The notes beneath the pieces were generated by a model. The model had not been told where the DNA came from, did no database searches, and saw nothing but the letters and a program-made list of their open reading frames with translations. The translations under genes and the position numbers were made by a program. Positions 22,127 through 33,135 of a DNA stretch of 64,000 bases are shown in pieces; position 1 is the first letter of the stretch, and every line of letters starts with the position of its first letter. This stretch comes from Polytrichum commune (Eukaryota; Streptophyta; Polytrichopsida; Polytrichales; Polytrichaceae): assembly GCA_950295325.1 (NCBI GenBank), contig OX485804.1, positions 67,494,033-67,558,032 of the forward strand. The letters are read 5' to 3'.

Positions 22127-22965
22127 AGTATGCACCTACACCTAGGAAGACACATGGCAACAACAATAGCAGTTCAACACCATGCTACCTAACAACAACA
22201 TTCAGTAGCAACAACACACCACCACCAGGAGCACAACGCCCAACTCCAAGAATCAAAAGCAACAACATACCACCACCAAGAGCACAATGCCCAACACCAA
22301 TAGTCGGCATCATCAACAAACCATTACTAGGAGTACATTGCCCAACATTAGCAATCAACAACAAAGAAGGGGAGACTACTGCCACGAAAAAATTACGAAA
22401 TGGGGGAGCCAATAACTTTGAATGAACTCTCATGAGAGAGGGTACAACTAGCAATGGCGATGATCTTGACATGGAATTGGAGAATGTATCTTTAGCCCAA
22501 GGGAGTAGCTCCTTAAGATACTCAATTTTACAAAGTAGTCCCTTTGGTAGCCAACGCCACCTAGAGGTTGCACTTGCAATTACCAATCTAGAAGAGTCAC
22601 ACCAAATGCAAAATGAAGAATATCGGGTGGAGAAGAGAGAACGGCCCCAATCAACATCCACCAAGGAGAAGTGACCACACCGTGAACATGAAGGAAGGGA
22701 ACCACCCTCGGAATCGATATTTTCTCTCAATTGTGGCTCAACATTCACAAGGGAATTGCAATAGAAAGAGGGAAAATGCCATTAAAAGAAAGAAAAGACT
22801 AACTATGAGTTTGAATGTTTATTCCGCACCCTCCGACATGCTTTTCCGCAAGTCATCCAAAAGCTCTACTTCAACGAGATACCGGATGCAGTGTTGGGCC
22901 AATACCTACACTTCGCCCAAATACCACACCATGAGAAGATCAACCGGGAGATGGGCCTCTTTTAG
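22127..22965 (+). pseudogene. Unidentified protein-coding remnant, one frame with four stops
   Basis: A single plus-strand frame stays protein-like for about 840 bp, broken only by stops at 22423, 22672, 22762 and 22783. It starts with an Asn/Pro/Thr-rich part in which NN-PPP-AQ-PTP is repeated (about 22190-22360). An acidic stretch follows (DDLDMELENVSLAQGSSS), then a charged linker (EEYRVEKRERPQ), and a compact C-terminal block from 22786 (FECLFRTLRHAFPQVIQKLY, then YLHFAQIPHHEKIN) to the TAG at 22963. I do not recognise the family; a decayed transposon or low-copy host gene are both possible. The long opposite-strand frame here looks like its shadow. Confidence 0.4.
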
Positions 22966-23028
22966 TGTAACCTAGTATATGCCACAAAATAGGGTAAGTA
23001 ACACTATTACGCATGTGACACTAGAGTG

Positions 23029-23800
23029 GAGGCGCCCATAATTGATCACTTAAGAGATTTTGCACCAGCTATGAGTGTTTTAAGCCAAAAGTTGGCCCGA
23101 ACATATTACCAATGTCTAGAGTCTAGCATAACAACTCATTTCAACCACTCATTCCTCCTCACTTGAACACTCAAAACCATAAACATGTGTCATGGCATTA
23201 TTGGTTCCGGCAAGATGGAAATTGAGTCCCAACCTTATCGAAATTGAATCCTAGCTCGATTGCAATTAAATATCAGCTTGATCAAAATTGAATCCCAACC
23301 TGATCGAATTTGAGATACCCTATAAATTACTAATGGGATTCTGATCAGGAATAGGCACCTCTACTATAGATACCATAAATGGTGTAGTGCACAAAAGGCC
23401 CACATACTTATCATTTAGAGTAGAGGCATCCATATATGATCATTTAAGAGATCACGCGCCAAATCTAGAGAAGCATGAGGCAGTGCAAATTTTCCCATGT
23501 AGTAAGATAAAAATAAAGAGGATTGCAAACTTTTCGGTAATTTTACTCTAAAAAATTATTGAATTTTTGTGAAATTTTAAATCCAAAAGTTGGTCCAAAC
23601 ATATATTACCAATATCGAGAGTCTACCATCATTGCTCATTTTAACCACTCATTCCCCCTCACTTTAACACTCAAAACCAGGACATGTGTCTTGGTACTAT
23701 TGGTTTTGACTTTATCGAAATTCAATCTCAACGTGATCGAAATCTGATATCCTATAGATTGCCGATAGGGTCCTGATCAGGCATAGGTGGCGTCTTTACT
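23029..23800 (+). repeat. Old direct duplication, about 400-bp units
   Basis: Blocks at about 23029-23375 recur at about 23420-23800 in the same order: GAGGCGCCCATA/GAGGCATCCATA, GATCACTTAAGAGAT, CCAAAAGTTGGCCCGAACAT, ACCACTCATTCC, CTCAAAACCA, CATGTGTCATGG, and a final CTGATCAGGAATAGGC. The second copy carries about 100 bp of extra sequence after the first block. Between the copies, TACCATAAATGGTGTAGTG resembles a family A/B MITE terminus. Confidence 0.6.
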
Positions 23801-24169
23801 GTAATTTCTAGCCTTCTAGAATATATAAGTCAATTGGCAAAGTTAAAGTTATGCAGACATTTCTAACTTGCGTATTATACGTCTGCAAGCAAACTTGACC
23901 ACATTCACCTGAGAAACTTAAATATCTAAGTCAAATTAAGTATGAAGACAAAATGACAAGACGAGGAGGTTGCCATATAAGGTAGGCCCCAAAAGGAAGA
24001 TTCCGCCTATTTTATAAGAATAAATTATATGAACCGGAAACTGTCGTGTGATGTGAGGTGTATGGTCCATCATTTTAAAGACGTGTGCAAAGATATGTGA
24101 TGTGGGTTGACTACTCTGGCAGTTAATGCGCAGCCATGGGTTCCAATTTCTGATCAATTGCTTTGCCAA

Positions 24170-24335
24170 TCTCTGTGATTCTTTACCGTGTTGATATCTT
24201 TCAGTTTTTCTGTATTAAATTGAGGTATATTCTGTAAATTCCTCTAAAACAATCGGTAATTTTCCTGAAGTTTTGAACTTCAACCAGTTACTTTTCAAAC
24301 TCAACTGCTTCATCTGTAACTAAACTGAATTTAAA
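24170..24335 (-). repeat. Arm of the AACCGGTT long-inverted-repeat family
   Basis: The minus strand carries the diagnostic blocks of the arm at 9996-10215: ACAGATGAAGCAGTTGAG, TAACTGGTTGAAGTTC, AGGAAAATTACCGATTG, and an AGAAAAACTGAAAGAT block. It is solo, with no partner arm nearby. Confidence 0.6.
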
Positions 24336-24629
24336 GTTACAGGTTGTTATATTATTTTACCAAGCGTACGACTATTGCTCATGAATAAATAGTATTGTAT
24401 TCGCATCAAAGAAACATGATATAACCTACTTGTAGAAAAGGATGATTTCAGTAAAAAAAAAGTTAGAACAACACATAACTCCAAATGGCAACCCACACTA
24501 ATAGGAAATTTAAGTTTAGTTGTTGGTTTTCCTTGTTCATTGATTCTTTGCTAAATTGTTGCATATAAAGCTGCAACAATTGATTAGCCATGACCAAGGA
24601 GTAGATGAAGTAGATTTATCACAGTTTTG

Positions 24630-25345
24630 ATGCGCAGCCCCTCCCTGGCCCTAAAACCCAAGCTTCCACTACTGGCGCACCTGCAAATCTAATACAATTG
24701 TAGATTTGCAAGGGTTTAATTCGTGGAAGACATGTGCTTTGGGACTCATATGCAAGACGTGTGTTCTTAGATTAGTTATTAGCATAATTGTGTTATGGGA
24801 CTCATATGCTAGCAGTAATACTAGGATATTAGTGGATCCAACTATTATGGAAATGGATTGCATGGTTAAATGTACCTACGAAGTGCACATGTTCCTTGCA
24901 GACCTCATGAGTAAACTTATTATATATAATAGTTATGATGTATCATGTGCAGCCTCTCCTTGCCACTTGACCCTAAATCCCAAGTTCCCACAACTAGCCT
25001 CCAAGTCTCTAAGGACACCCCCAAAATCTACGCATTTTATAGATTCTTTCTTTCTTTAACGTAAAACATGTGCTCTGGGACTCATATACTAGGAATGGAT
25101 CTAACTACACCATTTAATATCACTTATTATTCGGAGTTACACATTGATATAACATTTTATTAAAAAACGTAATTTCTACCAAGTGAAGATGTTATTGTTA
25201 TATAGTGTCCAAACGACCAATCTGTTGGTTAAAGAAATGAAATCCATAGTAAAAAAGTTATAGGACGTTGGAACTCCAAAATAGTAGGTGACACTAAATA
25301 CCATTATCGGTGTATCGTGGATCTGGATTGCATGATTCATGTACC
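24630..25345 (+). repeat. Direct duplication with a MITE inserted in the second copy
   Basis: Copy 1 (about 24630-24890) and copy 2 (about 24945-25345) share GCGCAGCCCCTCC/TGCAGCCTCTCC, ACATGTGCTTTGGGACTCAT, ACTAGGA, GGATCCAACTA and TGGATTGCATGGTTAAATG. In copy 2 the last two blocks are separated by the MITE at 25108-25312, so copy 1 acts as an empty-site reference for that insertion. Confidence 0.65.
25108..25312 (+). mobile_element. MITE family B, copy 3, with empty-site evidence
   Basis: A 205-bp element flanked by TA (25106-25107, 25313-25314). It starts CACCATTTAATATCACTTAT and ends TGACACTAAATACCATTATC then GGTG. The subterminal ATTCGGAGTTACA faces GGAACTCCAAAATAG. The related unfilled copy at about 24830 has a single TA at the same position (AACTATTATGG), which supports a TA target duplication and therefore a Tc1/mariner-type element. 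Confidence 0.75.
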
Positions 25346-25368
25346 TATGAAGCCTGTTCATTGGGATA

Positions 25369-26020
25369 ATGCACTTGGATCTGATATCCATGGTTCCACC
25401 TGCCACTGTGGGGCAAAGTTTCGACAAGAAGTATCGAAGAAGACTAGAAGGAGAAGAAGAAGAATATGATCATGAGCTGAATCAGAAACCGACAGCAAGA
25501 GAATCACATCGGCGTGGGAGTAAAGATCCCATGAAAGTAGAGTGGGATTCTAGCGCGATTGCTATCGTGGTGTCGAGTCATCAACCATCTGTCAGTAACA
25601 AAATGACACAAGTCCCAATTGTTGACGCAAAGCTTTACATAATAATACATGATGCTCACGATGACAACGAGAAAGTTGCAGGGTAAGAGAGAGTGAGAGT
25701 GAGTGAGAGAGAGATCAGTCGAGAGGCAACTCGCCAGTCCGGCCTGGCAACAAGATCATGACGTGGTGTCATGGTAGACACAATTAATTGGTTGTTTATG
25801 AAGTGGAAACGGGGGTGGATTGAAAGATTTGGCATGCAAATTTATACGAATCATCATCACACGCAACCATCACAATATCTGCAGGCACCTTGACCAACAT
25901 GATCGGCAGCAGCAATTACCCTGGAACAGATCGATGATATTCAACCCCCGTGACAGGTTCGTCTTTTGACTTGCTGCAGGAATTCATAGAAGCAAAGAAA
26001 AGAGTCCGACAAAGGTACGA
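25369..26020 (+). other. Weak exon-like signals, no recognised gene
   Basis: A 105-codon charged frame (25369-25686; Glu/Arg-rich near the middle) ends at GCAGGGTAAGAG, which resembles a splice donor. About 300 bp on, TTTTGACTTGCTGCAG then GAATTCATAGAAG, closed by AAAGGTACGA near 26016, resembles a small exon. I know no homologue and chance matches are plausible. Confidence 0.15.
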
Positions 26021-27038
26021 TACACAACTCAAAAGCGCCATCCAACCCGAACAAATCCGAATATAATTCTCTTTGTGTCACCTGAGCACTGCAGTCACTA
26101 AGCCTATATGTTACACTCTGAGATTTCTAGAACCTCCAATGTTCATGTCTACCAAGCTACCTCAATCAATCGTGTCAGGGGCTATCTACAGGAGGTGCAA
26201 AAGGGCCCCAGGGCTCCTGGCAGCAGTGTGGCAATAACTTATGTCTCCCACCAAAAGTCAGACTGACGGAAGGATCAGCTGCAAGCAGCCGTAAGGTATG
26301 TACAAATGACGTAAAGTTGTCGTATTATTGAGGGAATACGAAAACGTCAGTAATATGAGCTTCAAAACATATACAACGAGTTCAAGCAATGTAGATGGTA
26401 TGAAATAATAACCTAGAACTCCAAAGAGATACAAATACTCTCAAGAGTTCTTGAAATAGGAGTCCAAAGGTCTCTGGTGTTGCCTACCCAAGTTAGCAAT
26501 TGTCATCTTATCTAAATTCCCTACTAACTTTTGAAACACTAATAATGTCATTAACACCAAACTATAAAGAGTTCTCTAATAAGAAACTAGACAACAATGA
26601 TGCATGACGTTTAGCATCATTAAGCTTTACAAGATTGGAGACTGCAAGAATGCAAGAGAGTGCACAAGATATTGGTGATACTATATCACCATGAGTACAA
26701 GGCAACATACTAGAGAGGAGGCCACTCTAACCCTTACCCTGTCCATTCTACACTAGTAACCCTAATTCTCATTAAGTTCCCAATGATAAGTGAAGCTCCC
26801 AAGTAGTTCCCAAGTGAAAGTGGATGTATTTTAGATGTACATAACATAGATGAAAGAAATTTCAGCATTAACTACCTCTATAATATGACAAAACGGAGAT
26901 TCTAAATGTCGCATCATCAAGTGTCGTAGTCGTATAAAAGGGGGAGTTTTGAACTAAAAAGTTTGCTCACGTAAAAATGTGTCGTGATGTCGAGGGTGTT
27001 GTATAAATGAGTGCCGTATTAACGAGGTTCAACTGTAC
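26021..27038. other. No recognised feature
   Basis: Nothing identifiable: no repeat copies, coding frames or RNA genes. Confidence 0.35.
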
Positions 27039-27040
27039 TA

Positions 27041-27560
27041 CACCATTTATGGTATTTAATGTCACGTACATTGTTTGCAAAGGGCCTAAACTAGATGCCT
27101 AGAGGTCTCAAAGTGTCACGCCCACTAATTGCCAATACGATTTCATTTGTCAACATAAGTAAAAAAATTAAGCGAAATAAACTTTTACAATATGACACTT
27201 AGAGCAACACATTTGCATACTTTAGATGATAGTCTTGCGTTTTAGTATGCAAGGGAAAAATATTTTGAGAGCAGTGATGACAAGTGTCGTGTGTTTACAT
27301 CTTAGTATCCAAAAGGAAGATATTCTTGAGCTCACAAATGACATGTGTCATTTGTGTACCCTTTAGTGAACGTGTAGACCATTATATAACTTAGGCATAC
27401 ACCTCATAGTGTTATTAAACAAGCTCATGCCAAGATATTAGTAAGCACACTTGAACGCCAGGTGTCATGACGTGACACTTACAGTGAAGTTGTTTGTCAT
27501 CAATGTAACCTAGCACACGCCTCAAAATAGTGTGAGTGACACTAAATACCATACACGGCA
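27041..27560 (+). mobile_element. MITE family A, full-length copy 2
   Basis: A 520-bp element between TA at 27039-27040 and 27561-27562. It starts CACCATTTATGGTATTTAAT and ends GACACTAAATACCATACACG then GCA, good inverted repeats of each other for about 30 bp. It matches 15845-16359 in reverse along its whole length and 1141-1431 in part. It is non-coding and rich in internal GACACTTG/CAAGTGTC motifs in both orientations. Confidence 0.75.
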
Positions 27561-27917
27561 TACTGCAGGCAAAACGGCCTTTTCTTTTCCCTCACGAGGA
27601 TGATGTATTGTATTGGAGATGGGTAGCACGCCAACTAAGATACTTGGAAAGGGCCAGATGTAGAAGCAACACGTGGAGCCAAGAGTAATTGCCAGTTGAC
27701 TTTCTGACAAGTTATAAATAAACGAACAATGTATAATAGATAGCATTGAGTGTTGGGTATGATCCTATGAACCTACCCTACTTCAAAGCTCCACTTTGAC
27801 TGCAGTATATTAATAATCATAATTCATTAGCGCCAGTTCCTTTTTTCAAATCTAGAAAATGGCATAATTGCTCAACGATACGGTAGTACTGTAGTAGTGT
27901 TCAGATTTTGGGGATTG

Positions 27918-28279
27918 CACACTAATCTCCCTAATATCATGCTTGTGGCAATCAAAGTGCACATGATATTAAAGTAGGTATGCAGTGTTAACATCGATGC
28001 ATGCTGATAGAGGATTAGTATAGCATGTGATATTATGGAATAACACAAAGTCAATATTTGTGATATGATAATAATGACAATGACGACAACATGATACATG
28101 CAAGCAAGCATGTGGTTTGAATTTTTTGATGAACAATTTTAATGTCAAAACCACTGAAATTTGAGAGGGAAATGTGTCAGCAAGGAGGGAGATTTAAATT
28201 GAACGCATATGTTCCCTAGGGTTTTGAATATAAGAGAGGAGTGGCATTTACAAAGGGTGATATTACAGAGTGTAGGGTG
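27918..28279 (+). mobile_element. MITE family D, copy 2
   Basis: A 362-bp element starting CACACTAATCTCCCTAATAT (flank TG, probably a mutated TA) and ending ATTACAGAGTGTAGGGTG before TA at 28280-28281. It shares ordered blocks with 2313-2768 and is shorter by an internal deletion relative to it. Confidence 0.6.
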
Positions 28280-28281
28280 TA

Positions 28282-29054
28282 CACATATTTCGTATCCTAC
28301 CACCTAACATCAGGGGTGTAGTAAAAGTTTGCCCCTATAGGTTTATTTTTTATTCATACAAAATTAACTTTAGTAAATTAATTCAAGGACCATGGTAAGT
28401 TTGCTCTCAAATTGGGTGTAACTTTTATATATATATTCATATTTGAACTCCACATAGGAATCAAATGCGTCTAGTCTACAAACAATGATCTATGAGAGTG
28501 AAGAGTAAGCTAACCAAATTAACTATGATCTTGTGTGTTATCAAGGTTGTTGATGTTGATGTTGATGTTGTAGGTTGTGTAGAATAGCCAAGACCATAAC
28601 TTGATCTTGGTATTAGCTATTAATTGCATAATTTTGAACAATAATTAAATCTTGAATTAATGAATTTGCTTTGCATTGAAGTTAACATTGATAAGCTCAT
28701 GAAGGAATATAATGTGAACTGAAGATGCATTGGCCAATGATTACAAAGACAATCATTTGCACTAATAAAGATCATGGTCAACAAAGACTAGTATAACACT
28801 TTACAATTAGGGAATGGAAACTTACGTACCAAACCAAAAGGCAAAGACTAAATGGGATACTGGAATAGAGGTCCTAAGAGAAACCGTTGAAGGAAAGACA
28901 TGTCAGTTATGTTTTTAGAGTGAAGTAGCAACCTTTTTGGTCTAATCAATGAATTGTAATGTGATAAGTGCATGTATAAGAGGCACTAATTAAGCCTTTC
29001 TTGAGAGTCTATACCATGGGTTTTGGTTATTTGAAGTCAAAGCAAAAACGCTAA
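28282..29054. other. No recognised feature
   Basis: AT-rich sequence with a short GTTGAT repeat near 28549-28572. No protein similarity seen. Confidence 0.35.
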
Positions 29055-29215
29055 CTGCACACACGCTCGCATGCAACACCGACTTTGTGTTATTCCATAT
29101 TGTCACATGCCACACCAATTCTCTACCATCACGCATCCATGTTAACACTGTAGACTCTCTTAATATCACGTGCACCTTGGTTGCCATTGTGCACGATATT
29201 AGGGAGGTTGGAGTG
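29055..29215 (-). mobile_element. MITE family D, truncated copy 3
   Basis: Reverse complement of the first half of family D: starts CACTCCAACCTCCCTAATAT just inside TA (29216-29217), then GGTGCACGTGATATTA, AGTGTTAACATGGATG and GGAATAACACAAAG. The far half is missing. Confidence 0.55.
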
Positions 29216-29449
29216 TACCCATCGTGTGTCTCATATCCTAGAAGAAGAAGTTGTTGCTTGTTGGGAAAAGTAGCCATTCAAGACCCATCTACCATAAAGC
29301 CCACATGCCTTAGTGCAGCCTTCCCAATAAAAAAAAACACAGTGGATTGCTTTAAAGTTAGAGCACGTCGGGCCATGCCATGCAAACGAACACCGGAATG
29401 GCCCTACCGAACTTAGTGAGTCTGCCTTCAAAATCCTCAAGGATCGATC

Positions 29450-29612
29450 CGCCTGCATTTTTGCAAATAGTGGGTGTATGTAACTTATATTCAGCACCCG
29501 GTTTGAGTCCCGTTCATTGGACACGGGAAAGGTGGTGTGGGCCCTCGAGTCACAGTAGCTCACTCAATGTTGCTTTGCTTTTCCTTTCCTTTCCTTTCCT
29601 TTCCTTTCCTGG
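29450..29612 (+). mobile_element. Possible tRNA-derived SINE with pyrimidine tail
   Basis: TAGTGGGTGTA resembles a Pol III A box, and GGTTTGAGTCCCG, about 32 bp downstream, matches a B box with one C-to-T change. The unit ends in TTCCT repeats (29578-29611), like the simple-sequence tail of a retroposed RNA. No second copy lies in the window to confirm it. Confidence 0.3.
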
Positions 29613-31166
29613 TTGATGGAGGATCCAAAGGAAAGTAGGGCTGTAGTTCCGTACTCATAAAAGGTACTACTGTGGATTTGCTCCCATGAATCCGGATCGT
29701 CCTCAAACACCACCAATCCATAAAACTGGAGCAGGACACCCTTGCCATTCACACAGCGGATCCTCCTTTCAACCAAGTTTGTGAGCCTGTTGTGAGCAGG
29801 GTTTGGGAGATTTTTGAGCTCAACCAGCTAAAATCCACCCCTTCACAATTTCTACCGGATTTTCTAGGATTTGACCAGTTGCAAAATTGTTGTCATTAAT
29901 TTGGACTAGCCAATATCTTATATATCTATATCTATATATATGTATATATTTTTTTACAAGTGTCGGCTAATTTCCTTTTCATTGTAATGACAACCGGCCA
30001 AAAACTTGGGCATTGATAAGTAAGCAGGTTGTTCAATGTAGCAAAACTATATCTACAAACAACACACACCATTCAACAACAACGTCCAAAGAACATATCG
30101 ACATACAAAAATTATATGTAATGATATCAACATCCCACAACAATGATCAACGATTCACTACATACCACGGGGAGGTCACTTCATTGTCAAGTTGACACCA
30201 CGTGCGGACAAAGTTTGCTACCCCTATATTACATGCCATATATAATTTTAAAATTTATGATTTTTTTCCTACATATACATAACCATTGATAGTATCTTTT
30301 GTATATTTTTTTGAAATTTTTAGTCATCTTTATTTTTTTAATAAATGTTTTAGTTCAATTTTGTGTCATTCTAGTTGGAAACGGTATGTTTTGTGAAAAA
30401 AAAAAATCATCAAATTTAGTTACCACTTTTACCTATGTCATAGGTACTGTGTATATCTACTCATGAAAAACATTTGATAAAATTTTGACCCATTTTGGTG
30501 GTGCAACTTACCAAAAGAAGATATTTTTTGGTTGCACGTGGTGTTCAACTTGACAATGGAGTGATCTACCCGTGCTACATACAAGAAACAACAACAATGA
30601 TCAACCGTTTATCCATAGCAAGAATTGAACGTAAAGTAACCCATCAATTGGTTGATGGCCGTGGATTCACTCTACTATCATACCGAGGTCTTAAAACTTC
30701 ATATTAGATTTGAGGCCACAACATGATAAAAGAGTAACCTAACATACCATACTATATACAAAAAATGAAATTCATCAATTGTTAGAGTCAAAATCAACAG
30801 TATCATCTTCATCTTCAAGAGGAAAACACCCTAAAAGGCATCTCTGTGGATGTGAAAGCTTTGCATGTCCGCTATTCACCAAAACGCTACAAGCCTACAA
30901 CAAACACATAACCTAAACCCTAGAACTAGATGATATTCGACCCTAGATGAATCAAACCGGATCAAATCCACCTATTTCACAATTCATCTGGGTACAAATC
31001 CTCCTCCTCAAAATGGTTGCCGGTTGAGATCCGTTTTTTTTTTATAAAAAAAATTAATTTTAAAGCACCGGTTTCACATCCTCCACTTTCCCAATTCAAC
31101 TGGACTTTTCACAAAACCAACTGGCCCCCATTACACTGAATACGGGTTCTCCCTAGACATTGGTTG
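29613..31166. other. No recognised feature
   Basis: AT-rich sequence with a TATATC/TATATA stretch near 29920-29950 and short open frames (30013-30195, 30495-30707) that I cannot assign. Confidence 0.3.
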
Positions 31167-31169
31167 TGA

Positions 31170-31642
31170 GGGCCACTTCACACACGAGCCAAGAGCCATG
31201 ACTAGGAAATTGTGAGAGGCCAAAAGAAAAATGTCCAAAGGCCGTCCCAAGACACCTCCAAAATCATGTAGTGTGGTCACGGAACCTCAAATGTAGTGTG
31301 AAGGCATACTTGACCGGGTCCTCAACCAAATGCTATTTCAATGAATTTTTATTCATGCGGGTCCTCACGCATAATAAATCAGAATAAATTGACAATTGTG
31401 AGCATTCAGAGTGCCATGGTCTCCCGGTGGTTTTTGAAAATAATCAAAGTGACCATGAAACATGACTTATCCGATGCCATGTAGGAATCCATGTAGACTT
31501 TACATCCATCGTGCATTCACATACTCCGTTGGTCCGTAGAGCATAGTGTGAAGCGAACTTGGACCGGCACCACCTTTTCCACCAATGAGAGTGCTTGAAG
31601 TGGAATGGTCTCGGGCATTCAGTCTCGTGTGTGAAGTGGCCC
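31170..31642 (+). mobile_element. Harbinger-like MITE family H2, copy 1
   Basis: A 473-bp element with TGA on both sides (31167-31169, 31643-31645). The termini GGGCCACTTCACACACGAG and its exact reverse complement (31624-31642) give 19 bp of perfect inverted repeat. It shares its right half with 11083-11407 and 60145-60623. The TGA duplication is one base off the usual TWA of PIF/Harbinger. Confidence 0.75.
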
Positions 31643-31777
31643 TGAGTCCACAACAAACTCAGCTGAAGGCTCATGCACTGTGGGGTCGGTAATTTGCCGG
31701 GCATTATTTGCCATTTATTTTTGGTTTTTTAAAAATGAATAGAAATGCTCACAGCTTGTCATTGTTAAAGACAATTA

Positions 31778-31929
31778 CATTGATTATCCCAATTAGTGCG
31801 TGTTACTATTCAGAGTTGCATAGTGCAATGACGTCTTATTTAAGAATTTAATTTTTACTATTGAAAGTTCAATAGGTTGTTCATACTGTAACTACGAATA
31901 GCAACATGCACTAATTGGGTTAATCAATG
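31778..31929 (+). mobile_element. MITE family C, intact copy 1
   Basis: A 152-bp element between TA dinucleotides (31776-31777, 31930-31931). CATTGATTATCCCAATTAGT at the left faces ACTAATTGGGTTAATCAATG at the right; about 40 bp of each arm pairs, including TGTTACTATTC and GAATAGCAACA. It lies directly upstream of the LINE at 31960. Confidence 0.75.
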
Positions 31930-31959
31930 TAGTTGAACAAGTGTGGGGGGTACTGCAAT

Positions 31960-32794
31960 ACCAAAATCCCAATTGTACACTATACCAAAACAACGACAGA
32001 GACACATGGCCCCACTTACTATCAACATGCAAACACCCATACTTAAAAGGACTAAGAATTACAAGGCACAACAAAGCCGTCCATCTTATCACCCAAACAC
32101 TGCAAGCCAACAAGAACACCAGGTTCTTTACGCTGATCAATGCAGGCAACCTCAACAATCAACCGCCTAATCACACAGTACCTGAATGGCTCCTGGCATG
32201 TACATGTTTGCAAAGGAAGTGCCAATGCCAAGCCAAACTAAGACTAGACATAATGTGCATTATAGGAGACCCTAACCAAACACAAACACCTATACTACCT
32301 TCCCCCAATCACACAATCCAATTTATTGAATTCACATATTGCCACGACAAATTCCCATAACAAGCCCTCACACACAAACATACCAAATACGACCCACTAA
32401 TTAACACTATACAAAACAAAGGATGGAAAATCAACCCCCTTATCACCATTACAGTCAGAGTAAGAGGCGCTATCCACGAACACTCCATGGACCAACTAAC
32501 CAAACTAAAAATCCCAAAGAACAACATAAAAACCCTCATGAAAAAAATAACACGAGAATGCCATTAAATACCTCACATATCTTGTCCTAAACAAAAGAAA
32601 ACTTGATAACAAACAAACCCCTGTCCCCCTGCCCAAACTAAATAAATCAAACATGGTACGATAACAGAGTCCACCTCCCAAAGGAGGCATAACACCCTAT
32701 ACTGCATCACGGGACATTGTGATCAGTATAGGGCCAACGGGCTCGCATTCATGCCGGTATCTAATACCAGCGTATTTTTTCTTTTCTTTTCTTT
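31960..32794 (+). mobile_element. LINE with restriction-like endonuclease domain, 5'-truncated copy 2
   Basis: The insertion is flanked by GGGGGGTACTGCAAT (31945-31959) and GGGGGGTACTACAAT (32795-32809), a 14/15 target duplication, and ends in a TTTTC-rich tail. It encodes the C-terminal part of the LINE protein: a zinc-knuckle-like stretch (DTWPHLLSTCKHP, ITRHNKAVH), a cysteine-rich CTCLQRKCQC, then RLDIMCI, IQFIEFTYCHDKFP and KHTKYDP. Asp, Glu and Lys in that order fit the PD-(D/E)XK restriction-like nuclease of R2/R4/NeSL-type LINEs (inference). Damage: a stop after DKFP and a frameshift in the last 40 codons. Truncation within the frame, target duplication and 3' tail are what target-primed reverse transcription leaves. 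Confidence 0.85.
32695..32733 (+). other. LINE 3'-end RNA hairpin, copy 2
   Basis: CCCTATACTG pairs perfectly with CAGTATAGGG; inside, ATCAC pairs with GTGAT across an 8-nt loop. The homologous hairpin at 14311-14349 has compensatory changes. A small CCTCC-CAAA-GGAGG stem lies just upstream and is also present in copy 1. Position in the 3' untranslated part suggests recognition by the element's reverse transcriptase (inference). Confidence 0.6.
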
Positions 32795-32809
32795 GGGGGG
32801 TACTACAAT

Positions 32810-33130
32810 TTTTGCATTGTTTAGTATAGTTTATAAAGATAAGGATTATTTTATCAATTGCATGTTTGCCTACAGTTGGTGCCACATCCAACTTACATGT
32901 CCCATACGGTGTTTTGGCTCTCATGGGAACATGTTAGCCAAATTTGCTGGTCAAATGGGATGTTTTCTATTATTAAAATCATGAATTAAATATTCAACCC
33001 TAACAACCTCTTGATTTGCACTCCCCATTTAGAAAGGGAGCAACAATGAGAGCTAGAGTAATATTATGCTTGTGTGAACCCCAAAAACAATTTCAAATAA
33101 TCCCTTTTACATGCAATCTCACATTTTGTG
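32810..33130. other. No recognised feature
   Basis: Sequence between the LINE target duplication and the solo LTR. Nothing identifiable. Confidence 0.3.
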
Positions 33131-33135
33131 CTAAG

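Noticed and set aside
22185-22748. 187-codon minus-strand frame, the longest in the window
   Set aside because: It lies opposite a plus-strand frame with more natural composition. Its leucine-rich end is the complement of the Asn/Pro repeat. Treated as a shadow.
4071-27562. CACTA (EnSpm) assignment for MITE families A and B, because termini read CACTACACC at several ends
   Set aside because: The CACTA reading needs two extra flanking bases that are not constant, while TA is present on both sides in most copies. The empty-site comparison at 24830 versus 25108 supports a TA target.
32309-32690. Minus-strand hydrophobic frames
   Set aside because: Antisense shadows of LINE copy 2.
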